Shown: piece after piece, positions 24,968-36,839 of the stretch
How positions within the stretch are numbered: the first letter of the stretch is position 1
Layout of the letters: every line of letters starts with the position of its first letter
NCBI GenBank assembly: GCA_963682095.1
Contig: OY821755.1
Coordinates: forward strand, 49,935,469 to 49,999,468
Length of the DNA: 64,000 bases
Source: Potentilla sterilis
Lineage: Eukaryota; Streptophyta; Magnoliopsida; Rosales; Rosaceae
Direction of reading: 5' to 3'
Translations under genes and position numbers: made by a program
The notes under the pieces: generated by a model
The model's database searches: none
Told to the model about the DNA's origin: nothing
What the model saw: the letters and a program-made list of their open reading frames with translations, nothing else

Positions 24968-25160
24968 AGAATAGCCGACGACATACTTAACTTCGTCAGC
25001 TAAACTCTTGCGATCCGCGCCGTTTCATTGTCCGCCGTTGGATGGCCGAGATCTGACGGCTGCTGAGAGCGTGAAGTATAGCCGACGAGATTCATATTAT
25101 AGCCGACGAGATTCATATTATAGGCGACGACATAACTACTTCGTCGGCTATAACTGTTTC
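24965..25160. repeat. Internal GCCGACGA island 2
   Basis: Includes a short tandem repeat, ATTCATATTATAGCCGACGA, repeated around 25078-25130, ending in TCGTCGGCTATAAC. Confidence 0.8.
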
Positions 25161-25194
25161 TGCCTAAACCCGGGGGTCTTGGTAGATACTTGAT

Positions 25195-25640
25195 GAATCC
25201 AACTCGATCTCCTGCAATCCTGCTTACTAAGGGGAATACCGGGCGGGCCGGCCTTCACCTCTCCGATGCCTAAGTTAGTATAGTTGGAATATATATAACC
25301 TGGGCACGTATGTAAGCAGGGAGAGAGACAAGTTACCTATTTATGGTGGTAGTCGAGGCCCATATATAGGTGGTTGAGGGTGAGGGCTGGCCTTACCCTT
25401 CGATGTGGGACTGGTTCCCTTCTGTTTGGATATTCTGGTGCCCTCTTTGGCAGGCAGGCGCCCCTGGTCCCAGGACCCTTGGAGGCAGGATAGACCGCTG
25501 GGCCCCGAGGCCTGGTGCTGGTGATCCGATCCTGGGTCCTGGGCCGGGCCCTGGTGTACTTGCCGCGGGTCTGTGGGCTTGCTGTAGCCCCTCTGCGGCT
25601 ACTGTCAACAATAACCGACCCGCAAAGCCCAACTTCGGCC
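25195..25640. other. GC-rich unassigned segment inside CACTA
   Basis: About 450 bp, distinctly more GC-rich than its surroundings, with no GCCGACGA motifs. A 150-codon frame (25370-25822) crosses it but is low-complexity Gly/Pro/Arg and runs into the repeats. It may be a captured host or retroelement fragment; nothing recognisable was found. Confidence 0.4.
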
Positions 25641-25885
25641 CAGCCCGGATTTCGGGTCAGAGTATAGCCGACGAATTTCGTCGGCTATACTATAGCCGAC
25701 GAATTAAAATTAAATCGTCGGGTATAGTCCACACTATAGGCGACAAAATCCACACTTTATCGGCTATAACCGGCCCGCAAAGCCCAACTTCGGCCCGGCC
25801 CGGATTTCGGGTCAGAGTATAGCCGACGAATTTCGTCGGCTATGACTATAGCCGACGAATTAAAATTAAATCGCCGGCTATAGTT
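25619..25885. repeat. 110-bp direct repeat with GCCGACGA motifs
   Basis: Two copies (about 25619-25729 and 25774-25883) start CCCGCAAAGCCCAACTTCGG, pass through TTTCGGGTCAGAG and end in paired GCCGACGA / TCGTCGGC motifs. Confidence 0.85.
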
Positions 25886-25944
25886 CTTCGATTTAAACCG
25901 CAACAGAGGCGCCTCTCCCTCATTTTCTGCCTAATTCGGATTCC

Positions 25945-26180
25945 CTCCCCACCCGACGCCGATCGACCCAGCCCCACCAGCCGCCGCCCTAGCCGCCGTC
26001 GCCGCCCGACGCCGATCCAGGAAACGCCGATCCACCAGCCGCCGCCCGACGCCGCCCCCAGGACCCTCCCCCAGGACCCTCCCCACCAGTCGCCGCCCGA
26101 CGCCGATCCAACAGACGCCGATCCACCGTCGCCGCCCCCAAGACCCTCCCCACCCGACGCCGATCCACCCGCCACCGCCC
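25945..26180. repeat. GC-rich imperfect tandem repeat upstream of second CACTA gene
   Basis: Repeated CCGCCCGACGCCGATCCA-type units directly before the ATG at 26195. It is probably 5' leader of the Transposase_24 gene; open frames over it on either strand are artefacts. Confidence 0.7.
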
Positions 26181-26354
26181 CTAGCCGCACCACCATGTCA
26201 GGTACAAAATGCTCTCCCTCATTTATGGTTTTTAGAAATTTTGTGGAATTTTGTGGTTTTGTGGAATTTAGGGATTTTGTGAAATTTTATGGTTTTTGTG
26301 AAATTATGTGGAATTTAGGGTTGATGTGCAATTTTTGTTAATTTTGTGGAATTT

Positions 26355-26563
26355 TGTGGAGGATATATATATATATATATTTTTTTTTCGGAATATATAT
26401 ATATATAATTAGGTATAAATATATTTATGTATATATATAATTAGGTATATATATATTTAATGAAGTTTTTTATTTTGTTACGAAATTTATGGAATTTTGT
26501 GGAAATTTTTTTAATGTTGTGGAATTTTTGTTAATTTTGTGTAATTTTGTGGAATTTTTAGGA

Positions 26564-26601
<38 letters not shown>

Positions 26602-26905
26602 CGGAATATATATATATAATTAGGTATAAATATAGTTATGTATATATATAATTAGGTATATATATATTTAATGAAGTTTTTTATTTTTTTGTGAAATTTA
26701 AGGAATTTTGTGGAATTTTTTTTAATTTTGTGGAATTAACAAGATTTTTTAGGAGGATATACATATATATGTATATATCTATATATATATATTTCGGAAT
26801 ATATATATATATAATTAGGTATGAATATATTTAGGTATATATATAATTAGGTATATATACATTGAATGAAGTTTTTAATTTTTTTGTGGAATTTTTGTGC
26901 AATTT
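26355..26905. repeat. Three tandem copies of about 190 bp in intron 1 of the second CACTA gene
   Basis: Each copy has GGAGGATATATAT, a (TA)n run, TTTCGGAATATATAT, AATTAGGTATAAATAT and AATGAAGTTTTTTATTTT. The copies start near 26357, 26561 and 26752. Confidence 0.8.
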
Positions 26906-28359
26906 ATGGAATTTATATACTAATTGTGCAGGAAACCGCCGCACTGTAGACCGATGGCTTGGCAGACCGACCGAAAGCGACCCTGACGCTCAGGCAGGAG
27001 CCAGCCGTGGGGGGAGCGGATCCAGCGGTCGTCGGGGCCTAGGCCGGCCTATGAGTCGACGAGAGGAGACGTTGATGGGATTGACCCCGAGCGATCCACG
27101 TGGGGGCTCCTCGTATGAGTCGACGGGAGCGGGCCCTGAGTCGAGTGTCGGAGGAGGAATCAGAGCCACCAGACCCCAGTGCACTTCAGCACTGTTCTAG
27201 GATCGGCAGCCGACCCCACCGCGCGCCGATCTAGACCCTCCAGAGATGCTCCCTGTCCCCCCACAGCGACAGCGTCCACAGCTACGGGGCCCACCGTCAG
27301 GGGGAGCAGGCCCCTCAGGGTCCACGCCCCGTATGTCTCCGCCATCGGGGATGTACATGGTCCAGTTCCTCCCTGCCATCCCTGAGTACGACGCCAGGGG
27401 GAGGCAGATTTGGAGGCACGACCGGCCCCACGAGATTCCCTGGGAGGAGGCCTACGTCCACAGGCCTTTCGACTCAGAGGACTGCCGCGGCCTGTGGTGT
27501 GTTCGTGAGAAGGACTAGCAGTACAACGACGCAGGTAATTGGTTAGTTTAATTAATTATTTAGATTGTTTAATTAATTATTTAATTAGTTAGTTTAAATA
27601 ATTATTTAACTATGTATTCATTTTAATTATGAAACAGGCGTCCTCGTCAATAAACCCGCGGGGACGAGACGGACCAGAGGGCCAGCGAACATGTCGACCC
27701 TGGAGAGGGAGCTCGCCGGTGGGATCAGGGAGATCCTGCCCGGTCCCGGTGCGGATGGACGCCCGATTGAGAGGAGAGACACCACCACCAAGTATATCAA
27801 CGCGACGGGCATGCTCGTGCGGGACAGGGTCCCACTGTTGTGGCCCGACTGGGGCTCTGTGCCCGATGACATCAAGGCGCGAGTGTACAATGCACTGTCG
27901 GTGAGTTAAATCGTATTTTTATTATAGAAAATAAACATTTATGAATTCAGTCCTTATAACTATATAAAAATATTTTCTAATTAATTTATAATATTGCAGC
28001 AATGGTTTAGAGTCCATCCTACCTTGGACTGGTGGAGAGACGAGCAGCTGAAGAACAGGTTATGTGTTTCGCTTTTTTTTGTATAAATATATTTATTGGC
28101 AGTGTACGAATATAGCTAACAGTTGTGTTTTGTTAATATAGGTACTCCGAGTGGAAGAACGAGCTGTCGACGCACTATAGGACGTACCATGTGGAGCAGC
28201 GCTTGGGGCGAGGTGCAACCCCCCACGAGTTCCGGTACAGGGAGTATGAGTGGCTATGGCTGGTAGCCTACTTCGGGAGCGACAGGGTCTCGGTAAGAAA
28301 ATTTAGCCTGCTAGTATATAACTTTTTAATGTTATTTAATAATTAAATTATGTAGTTAC

Positions 28360-28600
28360 TGAATTAAATTAATTAGTTAGTTAGTTATTAGTTATTAAAT
28401 TAAGTTAGTTAGTTAGTTACATAGTTAGTTAGTTCGTTACTAAATTAAATTAAATTAAATTAAATTAGGTAGTTAGTAAGTTAGTTAGTTACTAAATTAA
28501 ATTAGTTAGTTAAGTAGTTACTAATTAAATTAAATTAGTTAGTAACTAAATTAGTTAATTTTATTTTGGTTAGTTCCTAATATTTTAATTTAGTTACTAA
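28360..28600. repeat. TTAG / AATTA simple-repeat intron
   Basis: Most of the intron 28293-28638 is TTAGTTAG and AAATTAAATTA repeats. Confidence 0.85.
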
Positions 28601-29649
28601 TTTATATTTGCGTTTATATGTTCGTTCTTATAATACAGAAAATCTCGAAGACGAACAGCGACAACCGCAAGAGGAACGAGCACCCCCACCACGGCGGCGC
28701 CCGCTCCTGGAGGCAGTGGGCAGAGATTGCGAGGAGGGACCGACCGCTGAGGCCGTTGTCGTGGATTCATGCACAGATGTATCCGGGGCGTCCCGACCAA
28801 GTGGTAAGTATTCGCCCATCTTCAATAAAAGTGTTTCATTAAATTAATTTATATATTTTTTTTATTAATTCGTTTATTATATTTTCTTGTCAATTAGGCG
28901 GAAATAGATGCGGAGACCGACGCGATCACCTTCGGGATCGCGCGAGACACCCTGGGGGAAGGGGCGTCCGACGAGGCGATCGCGGAGTTTGCCTCCACGA
29001 TCGACACCCTTGAGCCGCGCTTGGCCTCTCAGATCATGCACGCGGCGGTAGGGACGGGCAACAACTACTTCTACCAGAGAGGCCTAGGCGCGGCGGGAGA
29101 TGGGGTTCTCAAGTACACGCCGGCCAATCCCAGCACGCAGCGTGCAGCTCCGACGAGAGGAGATTTGCAGACGCAGCTGCAGAGGACTCAGGCGGAGTTG
29201 GCGAGGGTGGTGGAGGCGCTCGAGCAGGCGGAGTTGGCGAGGGCCGCGGAGGCTTCGGCGCAGCAGGCCAGAGACGCATCTGTGGCGGAGATGTACCGAT
29301 GGATGCAGCTATCTTGGGAGGCCCAGCAGGCTGGACTCCAGCCCCCGCCTCCGCCACAGATGCCCCAGTTCGTCGTCCCCACTCCCCACCCGCATCGGAG
29401 TACGCCAGGCGATCAGGATAGCCATAGCCACCGGAACTCGAACGATCCGGTCGACGACGCTACGCGTTTAGGGGGTGATGATGAGTAGATGACTAGTTAG
29501 CTAGGGGGTTAATTTGTACAGTAGGTAGGATATTAGGGATGGATTGATGTAGATATTTGTTGGATATTTGGATATTTGTTTGTGGATTTTCTGCAGCCAA
29601 ACCGAAGACGAAGTGAAATTGGGCCCGAGTTAAATTTTTAATTTTTTTT

Positions 29650-30126
29650 AAATATTTAGGGGTTATAGCCGACGAAATGGGCCATATTTCGTCGGCTATA
29701 CCCTCCCGGCTTCCGGCAAAAAAAAGCCGTTCCTGGTACCGGCGATTGTTATGGCCGACGATTAATTCGTCGGCTATGCCGGAAGTATAGCCGACGATAG
29801 TGTCGTCGGCTATGGCGGACGTATAGCCGACGATAGTGTCGTCGGCTATACTTCCGGGTTAGGGGCAATTACGTAATTGTTGAAGCCGACGATCCTGTCG
29901 TCGGCAATGTTCGAAGTATAGCCGACGAAGCTTTATTCGTCGGCTATACCGCGTGGTTTATAAACCGACGACTTACCCTCAGTGTCGTCGGCTATACTAT
30001 AGCCGACGGAGCATTCCCGACGAGATAATAGCCGACGAAGTATCGTCGGCTATGACTATAGCCGACGATTTAATGAAAACGGCCGACGAGATGGCGTCGT
30101 CGGCTATAGCCCCTTTTCTGGTAGTG
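29650..30126. repeat. CACTA right subterminal repeat array
   Basis: About twenty direct and inverted copies of the GCCGACGA core over 470 bp, ending in the TIR. Confidence 0.9.
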
Positions 30127-30129
30127 CAT

Positions 30130-31457
30130 CCACACTATATGGAGCAAAATTGGAACCACATTACATTAGTCATTGAAGTCATTTCACAATTCGATTAACG
30201 TTTTAGCTCTATCTGACAATGAAGATTACCACACTATACAAATAGGTTAATGATCTTCCAACGCCGCTCGTTGCATTGCATTGTCGAAATGGTTAATTTC
30301 CATAAAAGTCATCTATAGCTCTCGGCATTATTAAAATAGAATTACTTTAATAATAGCTAAGTTCACTGAAGATACGCTAAATTATTGTAATTCTTTATGG
30401 ATGGAAGAAAATATTTCGATGAAAAGTCTAAAAAGTAATATTTGACAGGGGCAGTTGCCAAACGACCATGCCAAAATATAGGTCTACATATGTATACCTT
30501 CAATTGCCAACCACTTAGAATTTATATCTGAATTGACGACATCTATATATTAATTTGACTACATTATGCACTATGATGATGATGTAGTAGATGAACATCT
30601 CAGAAAACCTACATTAGGCATTGGTGATTAAGAATACATGTGCATTCGAGTAGTGCATGATGATAAGTTTGGTGCAAAATTATTGTAGTAGTAAAGATTT
30701 ACATTTGAGTGGTAGTTGGGTTCTAATCTTTGGCGAATGAATGGGGTTAATACTTAATACCGACATGAAGGGCATTTTGGTTCCACATATGCCTCTCTAA
30801 GCCTAATATTGCAAAGGTAACCATAAAAAAAAAAGAAGCAAAACTCTTCTGAAATAAATTTTCAATTTCATTTTCGATCTTTCTGAAATTGAGGGGCAAA
30901 ATGGCATGGAATTGAAGTCGCCCAGCATCAACAGATGATACATTTTTCCTTCGACACCCTCGACAGATTATAGTACTTCATGCACAACAAAAAGTAATAT
31001 TTTCAGATGTTAATCATGATTGAATTATACGACTCATGTAACTGATATTAGGAACTTCTGTCATCTAATCAAGAAGAAAAGTTTTTTTTTTCTTCTAAAA
31101 AAGAAGAGTTTGGATATCTTCCACTTTTACATTTTAACTTTGTTGAAACAATAATACAAACACGGAGTTAATTCAAAAATTTTGACTAGTATCACATATA
31201 TATGTAGCTAGCCACAGTAAACATGAATTTGGAAACCGACACCATAAACTAGCAGACTAGTTTGAAATTGCTATTGTATCTAAAGTCTCGTTTGGTTTGC
31301 GAAAAAGAAAAATAGTTTATTTATCATTCTCATGCCGCGAACACTAAAATACTATAAGGCCATCGGAAGGAGAATAGAAGCAATATAAGATTTTTGGAGA
31401 ACCTTTCGTTCCGATAATTGGTGACGCAAAGAAAGTAATCAGGAAACAAAACAAGGT
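30130..31457. other. Intergenic between CACTA and MULE
   Basis: About 1.3 kb of AT-rich sequence. No gene, RNA or repeat recognised. Confidence 0.5.
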
Positions 31458-31466
31458 TTGAATATA

Positions 31467-31560
31467 GAGAAATTTTGAAAAGTAACCATATTTTAGACTT
31501 AAAATTGATTTATAACCCTCTTTTTTCAACTCATTGAAATCTAACCATAATTAGAGTGCG
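31467..31560. repeat. MULE left TIR
   Basis: Inverted copy of about 37940-38032, next to the target duplication at 31458-31466. Confidence 0.88.
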
Positions 31561-32452
31561 TAAGACTACAATACCCTTGAAAACTATTAAAATAGCTAAA
31601 AGCTCATTCAAATGCAGTAAAGCTTTTTTCAATTGTTTAAAACTATTTGATTGGTTTTCTATTAATGATTAAGCTGGTTAATCACAATTTAAACTCAAAT
31701 ACTCTATGGATTTTTTCTGACTATCGTTTTTTTTTTTTTTTTTTTTTGTAAACTTTGATAGTACTACTCTATTATCAATAAGCAAAATTGACATGTTTAA
31801 CAACTTCCAAGCCACCATCAGTGAGCTTACTACTACATTATTACTCAAGTAGCTTGCCACCATTATGACTGAAATTGAACAATGTCGAAAGAGTTGGTCC
31901 ATTTGAACATGAAAAGAAAGAACAAGAAAATCTAAGAAGCTCACCATCTCAACTAAACGTATTACTCTCTTTCTGTATTAAGTTTTCCTTGACAACCATT
32001 TGGTTCTCTGGCACTTCGCTCAGGGCAACTCTCCCCTTCTCTCCCACCTTGGTGCTCTTTGTAAGGTCATATTTCTTCTTCATCTCAACTTCCTCAATGC
32101 CATCGTCCTTGTCCATCTCAGTGCTAGTGTCCAGGCTTTCCTCATTGTCATCAAAGAAGTACATTGTTTCTTCCAGATTACTATCGTACTTGCTTTCTGG
32201 AAGTACTAAAAAATAAAACCCTACTTTCTAGATCACAATTATAGAGGCCATGTAGATAAATAAATCATATCCCTTATTTGATAAAGCTTCATGTTTTTTT
32301 GTTAATACATTGTTAAACATGAAACAATGAAAACCAATAGTAGCTGTCTCAAGACTCCAAGACTAGCTTGGCATATAGAAAAAAAGTACAATTGTTGAAA
32401 CTCAATACATGGAACTAAATAAATATACGATTAATATGAAGATCACATTCCA
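31561..32452. other. MULE 3' non-coding region
   Basis: Downstream of the transposase stop. It contains a poly-T run at about 31729-31748. A 71-codon acidic frame on the minus strand (31949-32164) and overlapping + frames have no recognised domain. Confidence 0.4.
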
Positions 32453-33237
32453 TCAATTAAGTGGAATAGGATTTTTGCAAGTTGAACGATTATGACCACC
32501 TACCTTGCATCTTGTACACTTTTTCCTAATTGCATCTTCACCAATAGATGGAATTCTCACTGTCTTACGTCTTCCAGGTACTATTTGTCTTATCGGTGGT
32601 AAGACAATTTTGTTCCGCACATCATCTGGCACATCCCACTCACTTTGATTTCCAACAGGCCAAATAGGTTCCGCATATGCTAAAAAAAGTGCATTAGCTG
32701 TGTAAAATGGGGAGCACATGCTATACACTGATATTCCTTTAGTTCTGCAGGCAACAGTTGCATGAGCACAAGGAAGTTGATCAAGATCAAACTCTCGGCA
32801 TGTACAAGTCATACTATTTAGGTCCACTGTAAATGTCTGACTTTGATCATGTATTTGAAATGCATAGAGATCAATTGGAGAGACCTAATGTACATTGAAA
32901 CCAAATTAAGTTAGCATGTTAACTAAAGAAAAATCAAATAATATAGTACCAGCATGTATAAATATTATGACACTAAAATATACCCGCATATGTGAACCAC
33001 TGTTATTGTTTTTCCGCACTTTGTCTTCTGCCCATTTAGTTAAGTGAGTATTAAGGGAGCTTGCTGTATCACGCCGTTCAACAAACCATTGTTGAAGCAC
33101 CTCTCTTAGATGATATACAAGAGGAGTAATTGGTAATTTTCGAGCTTCTTTAAGTTTTGAGTTCATAGATTCAGCTATGTTGGATGTCATCATATTGTAT
33201 CTGTACCCCATAAAATGTGCTCGCGCCCAATTATGAT

Positions 33238-35267
33238 TAGGGCTGGGTTCGGTACATTACCAATTCATTTTTGTCTCTACCATCTACCAACCAATTGTAA
33301 TTGGTAACGAGAAAATTTGTACCATTATCGACCACCGAAGCCCACATACCAACTCTTCGGTATACCAATACTTTCGGTTGGTTCGGTTGGTAATGGGCCT
33401 CTACCAAGATATGATATCGGCCCAATTAAGTCTAAGGCCCAGCCCAAGATATAATTCTTACAAAACAAAGAACCTGACACATTGAACAATCAAAGCAGAT
33501 CTGATTTCCGGACAATGTACAAAGTTAATCTCTAACAATGCAACTCTTGCTAAGTAATCAATAACAAAAACATCTACACAACATCCATTTAATAATATAG
33601 TCAGAGAGTTTCTCAAACATTTGAGAAATCAACAAAATGGCTTAGAGAATTGAAAGAGAAGGAGAGATTGATTCAGTTTACCTGTGTGACGACCCGAAAT
33701 TTAAATATATATTTATAAATATTTATGTCGATTTTTTTATTTTTCTTAAGTGTTAAGTTACATGTAGATTGATAAAATTATTCATGTTTATCCATTTATA
33801 TTTCTTAGTGATTAAGTCATATCTAGATAGAATTATTCATGTTAATCTTTTCGGTATTTCTTAGTGATTAAGTAATTTAGTGATAGACTTGAACAATCTT
33901 ATCTATAAGATATTTAATATTATTTTCTTTAACTTGTTGACCAAGAAATATACTACTATAAATATGGCTGCTTCTCTTCAGTTTTTCTCCGTCAATTTCG
34001 GAGAGAATTTTCTCTCTAACTTCTCTTTGTAGATGTTCTTAGTCAAAATTTTCGACGGATCATAACTTTTGATCCGTTGTTCCGATTTTGAATCCGCGAG
34101 ATGCTACGGGTTTGTATCGATGTAATATTTATATCCATGGTGGTTGGAGTTAAATCCAATGATAATTTCTAGATGGCTCGTTTTAGGGTCTCGATTTACT
34201 ATTGGTAATACGGAGTGGCGTGTCGAGGTGAGTGGTTTATGTAATGTGTTTCAAATATTCTTATATGCTTTTAAAATAGTCAAAAAGTATGATTTTGATC
34301 TATTTATAATATATCTCTCTATTTTCAAGTGAAGCATGTCTATTTGCGAAATATGTGGTGATTATATATATTATGGTGTTGGATCCATTGTTTGAGTGTC
34401 ATGGAACATATGAACTTCTTGATTGGTTATGCCGAAGTAAGGATGTGTCACACGGATGTATAGAGCTGTGTGCATTAGGTGCCCGTGGTGATCACTAAAT
34501 TGAAGGATATCCAATAACAAGGGATTGTGTGATATGGTGAATTGTTTGTGGTCGACGTGTTTATAATATACATATTTTATAGCGTGTGTAAAACTGATAT
34601 GGCTTCACTGGCATATTACATGATCTACTCACTGAGCGCGTGGTTTTGCTCACCCACCCATTTACTTGCTATTTTGCAGAGAAATATTTAGTGTTTGTCA
34701 AGTCGAAGTGTCGGACGAGCCTAGGGTGACAAGCCTAAAAAGAAATTATTTTATTTTTATTTATATTCCGCTTTGTAACACTCGATCACAACTCGGGATC
34801 GGCGCCGGGTGCCTAAACCCCACCGACGCCGGGACCGGGGCGTGACAGCCTGGGACTTGACATTGATTCAGAATATATGCAGTGGGCTGGTGGAGAAAGT
34901 GAGGTCAGCGTCGGAGAGAGGAGGGAGGCGGAGGAGGAGTGGACTATCGAATGATAGACTGATTAGACTCAATCTTTAGGAATTAGGAGTTAGGATAGGG
35001 TTGAATGAATGGCTCAGATTGTGTTTAGATATATCAACGGCCACAACTAAATCATAAATTAATAATTAATAATTAAATGTAAAATAGTCGGTTGGTATGG
35101 TAATACCAACTTTCGCTAAAATCATTACCGTTACCAACCAACTTCGTGAAGTTGGTTCGGTACTACCGTACCGAAGTTTCGGTTACCAACATACTTGGTA
35201 ACCAATTTGTTTGGTTCGACTGGTAATGGTTGGTACGGTTTTGTTTAGCTCATTTTTGCCAGCCCTA
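33238..35267. mobile_element. hAT-type non-autonomous element inside MULE transposase
   Basis: The ends are TAGGGCTGG and its complement CCAGCCCTA, with an 8-bp flanking duplication (ATTATGAT at 33230-33237, CTTATGAT at 35268-35275; 7 of 8 match). The outer parts are Thr/Tyr-like low-complexity foldback sequence (GGTTCGGTTGGTAATGG against its complement). It interrupts the coding sequence between GYH and WARAHFMG. No transposase is present; the middle is occupied by a solo LTR. Confidence 0.85.
33685..34847 (+). repeat. Solo LTR nested in the hAT-type element
   Basis: A 1163-bp segment starting TGTGACGACCCG and ending CCGGGGCGTGACA. It is flanked by ACCTG (33680-33684) and GCCTG (34848-34852), a 4-of-5 target duplication. 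The 3' part (CACTGAGCGCG, TTTTGCTCACCCACCC, ATTTTGCAGAG) has the organisation seen in plant Gypsy LTRs. No internal domain is present. Confidence 0.75.
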
Positions 35268-36839
35268 CTTATGATACCCAATGTCTTCAAGATATTTATA
35301 GACTTCTCCATCTTTTATTTTTCGAATGTCATCCATCAACGTGTTGAATTCGGACACTTGGTACTTCTTTACCGCTGTATGATATAACTTAAGGATCTTC
35401 ATTTTTTTTGCCAAACTTTGACTGCAGGTTGTTAGCTATATGAAAGATCCAGGCTCCATGATGTGCTTCAGGAAAAGCAGTATCCACAGCTTTGGCGATG
35501 CTTCCATGTCGATCAGATATAAAAACTAAATTATTCACAACTCCAATGGCCTCTCTCAATTTTGTTAAAAACCATGACCATGATGCATCATTTTCTGAGT
35601 CTACCACCCCGAATGCCAAAGGATATATCTGATTCTCTCCATCTTGACATGCAGCCACAAACATGGTTCCAAAGTACTTACCTTTCAAAAATGTACCATC
35701 TATGGCGATTACAGGCCTCATGGAATCACGAAATCCTCTAATTGAAGCTCCAATTGCCATGAAAAAGTATAAAAAGTGATTTTGTTCATCAGTTTCTATG
35801 TGTGTTATTGTACCTTGATTTTGACGCTCTAACATAGCACAATATGCTGGAAGGATGGCAAATGATTCCTCTGGTGATCCTCTTGCAATTTCAAGTGCTG
35901 CTTCTCTTGCCCTCCAAGCTTTATTGTAGCCCATATTAACTCCAAGTTGGACACGTACGTCATCAATAATATCTCTAGGCCTGTATATACGTGAGGTTCC
36001 TCCTTCAAATTTTGACTTAACAAATTGACCAATTAAAGAGATGCTTGCTTGTCGATGATCACGATGAATAATATCTAATGAACAAGAGTGGTTATTATGA
36101 AACTTTTTTACTTCAAAATAGGCTAAGTCTTGCAGCTTTGTTGCACGGAGTCGCCACTTACAACTGGGATCCACACACCCAACTTCAAACCGATCACTAG
36201 TAGATCTCTTCACTTTGAATTCGTAATTCTTTCTTATCGCGAGCATACCCAAATGTTGTTTCAAGGACTTCTTACTTGGGTATAATTGACCTACGGAAAT
36301 ATCTTCACTGGTGTCTACAATTACAACGTTCTCATAGTCTTCTGTGCGCCTTCTCTAACTACGATAAGAAGATGATGGAGCAGAGTTGGCATTTGTAGGT
36401 GGCTCAGTTTCAATTTGTATGTCATCCACTTCATTCTCATTGTCCCCATTGGAATGTGGAAACTCATTATCATCTCTATTATCACCATTATCCAACCCAG
36501 AGTATGGCTCATGCAGGGGACTTAATGCAATTGGACTCTGATCTTCAAGATCAGTAGAGCAAAATTGTTGAGACAACATCATTAGGGGGGTCTGGTATAT
36601 AGTTCATGCCTTGGATATTGCCACTTACAGATCTTAATAAGCTGCGTTCCAGAGTAATGTATAATGGAATCTTGTTGGGTTGCACTAAAAGGTGTGTGGA
36701 TCATTCCACACTGATCCGAACTAATACCGATTCGATGATATAATTCTTTCACACGTTCTTGGTAGGTAACATGGTTTGAGACTATCATTGATTTCAATTG
36801 GTCACCAGTATATCGGGGAGTTATCCCACTTCCCACCAT

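Larger units (their letters stand above)
26195..29488 (+). pseudogene. CACTA second gene, Transposase_24 (Ptta/En/Spm) type
   Basis: Exons join as 26195-26201 (ATG TCA G), 26932-27534, 27638-27900, 28000-28058, 28142-28292, 28639-28803 and 28898-29488, all with GT-AG sites and consistent phase. The middle contains LVRDRVPLLWPDWGSVPDDI, QWFRVHPTLDWWRDEQLKNR and RKRNEHPHHGGARSW, typical of the plant En/Spm Transposase_24 domain. The C-terminus has a Gln/Ala/Glu-rich coiled-coil stretch (QLQRTQAELARVVEALEQAE) and a Pro-rich tail. In exon 2 there are two in-frame TAG codons (27198-27200 and 27516-27518), so the conceptual product is truncated. By analogy with TNPA it would bind the subterminal repeats; that role is inference. 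Confidence 0.82.
19189..30126 (+). mobile_element. CACTA (En/Spm-type) DNA transposon, 10.9 kb, defective
   Basis: The left end starts CACTACCAGAAAAGGGG and the right end is its inverted complement CCCCTTTTCTGGTAGTG. The 3-bp duplication CAT flanks both ends (19186-19188 and 30127-30129). Both ends carry many direct and inverted copies of TATAGCCGACGA, the subterminal repeats expected for binding of the second CACTA protein. Inside are a TNP2 transposase gene and a Transposase_24 gene, both on + and both with inactivating lesions. The element is structurally whole, so it could in principle respond to a related autonomous copy. Confidence 0.97.
32453..36839 (-). pseudogene. MULE transposase (MURA-like) with SWIM zinc finger, broken
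   Basis: The minus-strand frame begins MVGSGITPRYTGDQLKSMIV. A MuDR-type DNA-binding region follows (LGMLAIRKNYEFKVKRSTSD, GCVDPSCKWRLRAT), then the MULE DDE core PVIAIDGTFLKGKYFG, ACQDGENQIYPLAFGVVDSE and VFISDRHGSIAKAV. Next comes NIAESMNSKLKEARKLPI and a SWIM finger CTCREFDLDQLPCAHA (CXCX-n-CXH). A C-terminal CTRCKVGGHNRSTC knuckle and the stop at 32453 complete it. Lesions: a frameshift at a C run near 36590, a TAG at 36355-36357, a frameshift at an A run near 35395-35403, and a 2-kb hAT insertion at 33238-35267. Parts of the hAT-distal coding lie at 32453-32890, 32985-33237 and 35276-36839. It cannot encode an active enzyme. Confidence 0.9.

Noticed and set aside
25846..26196. 116-codon Gly/Ser-rich minus-strand frame
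   Set aside because: Antisense to a GC-rich tandem repeat before the Transposase_24 gene.
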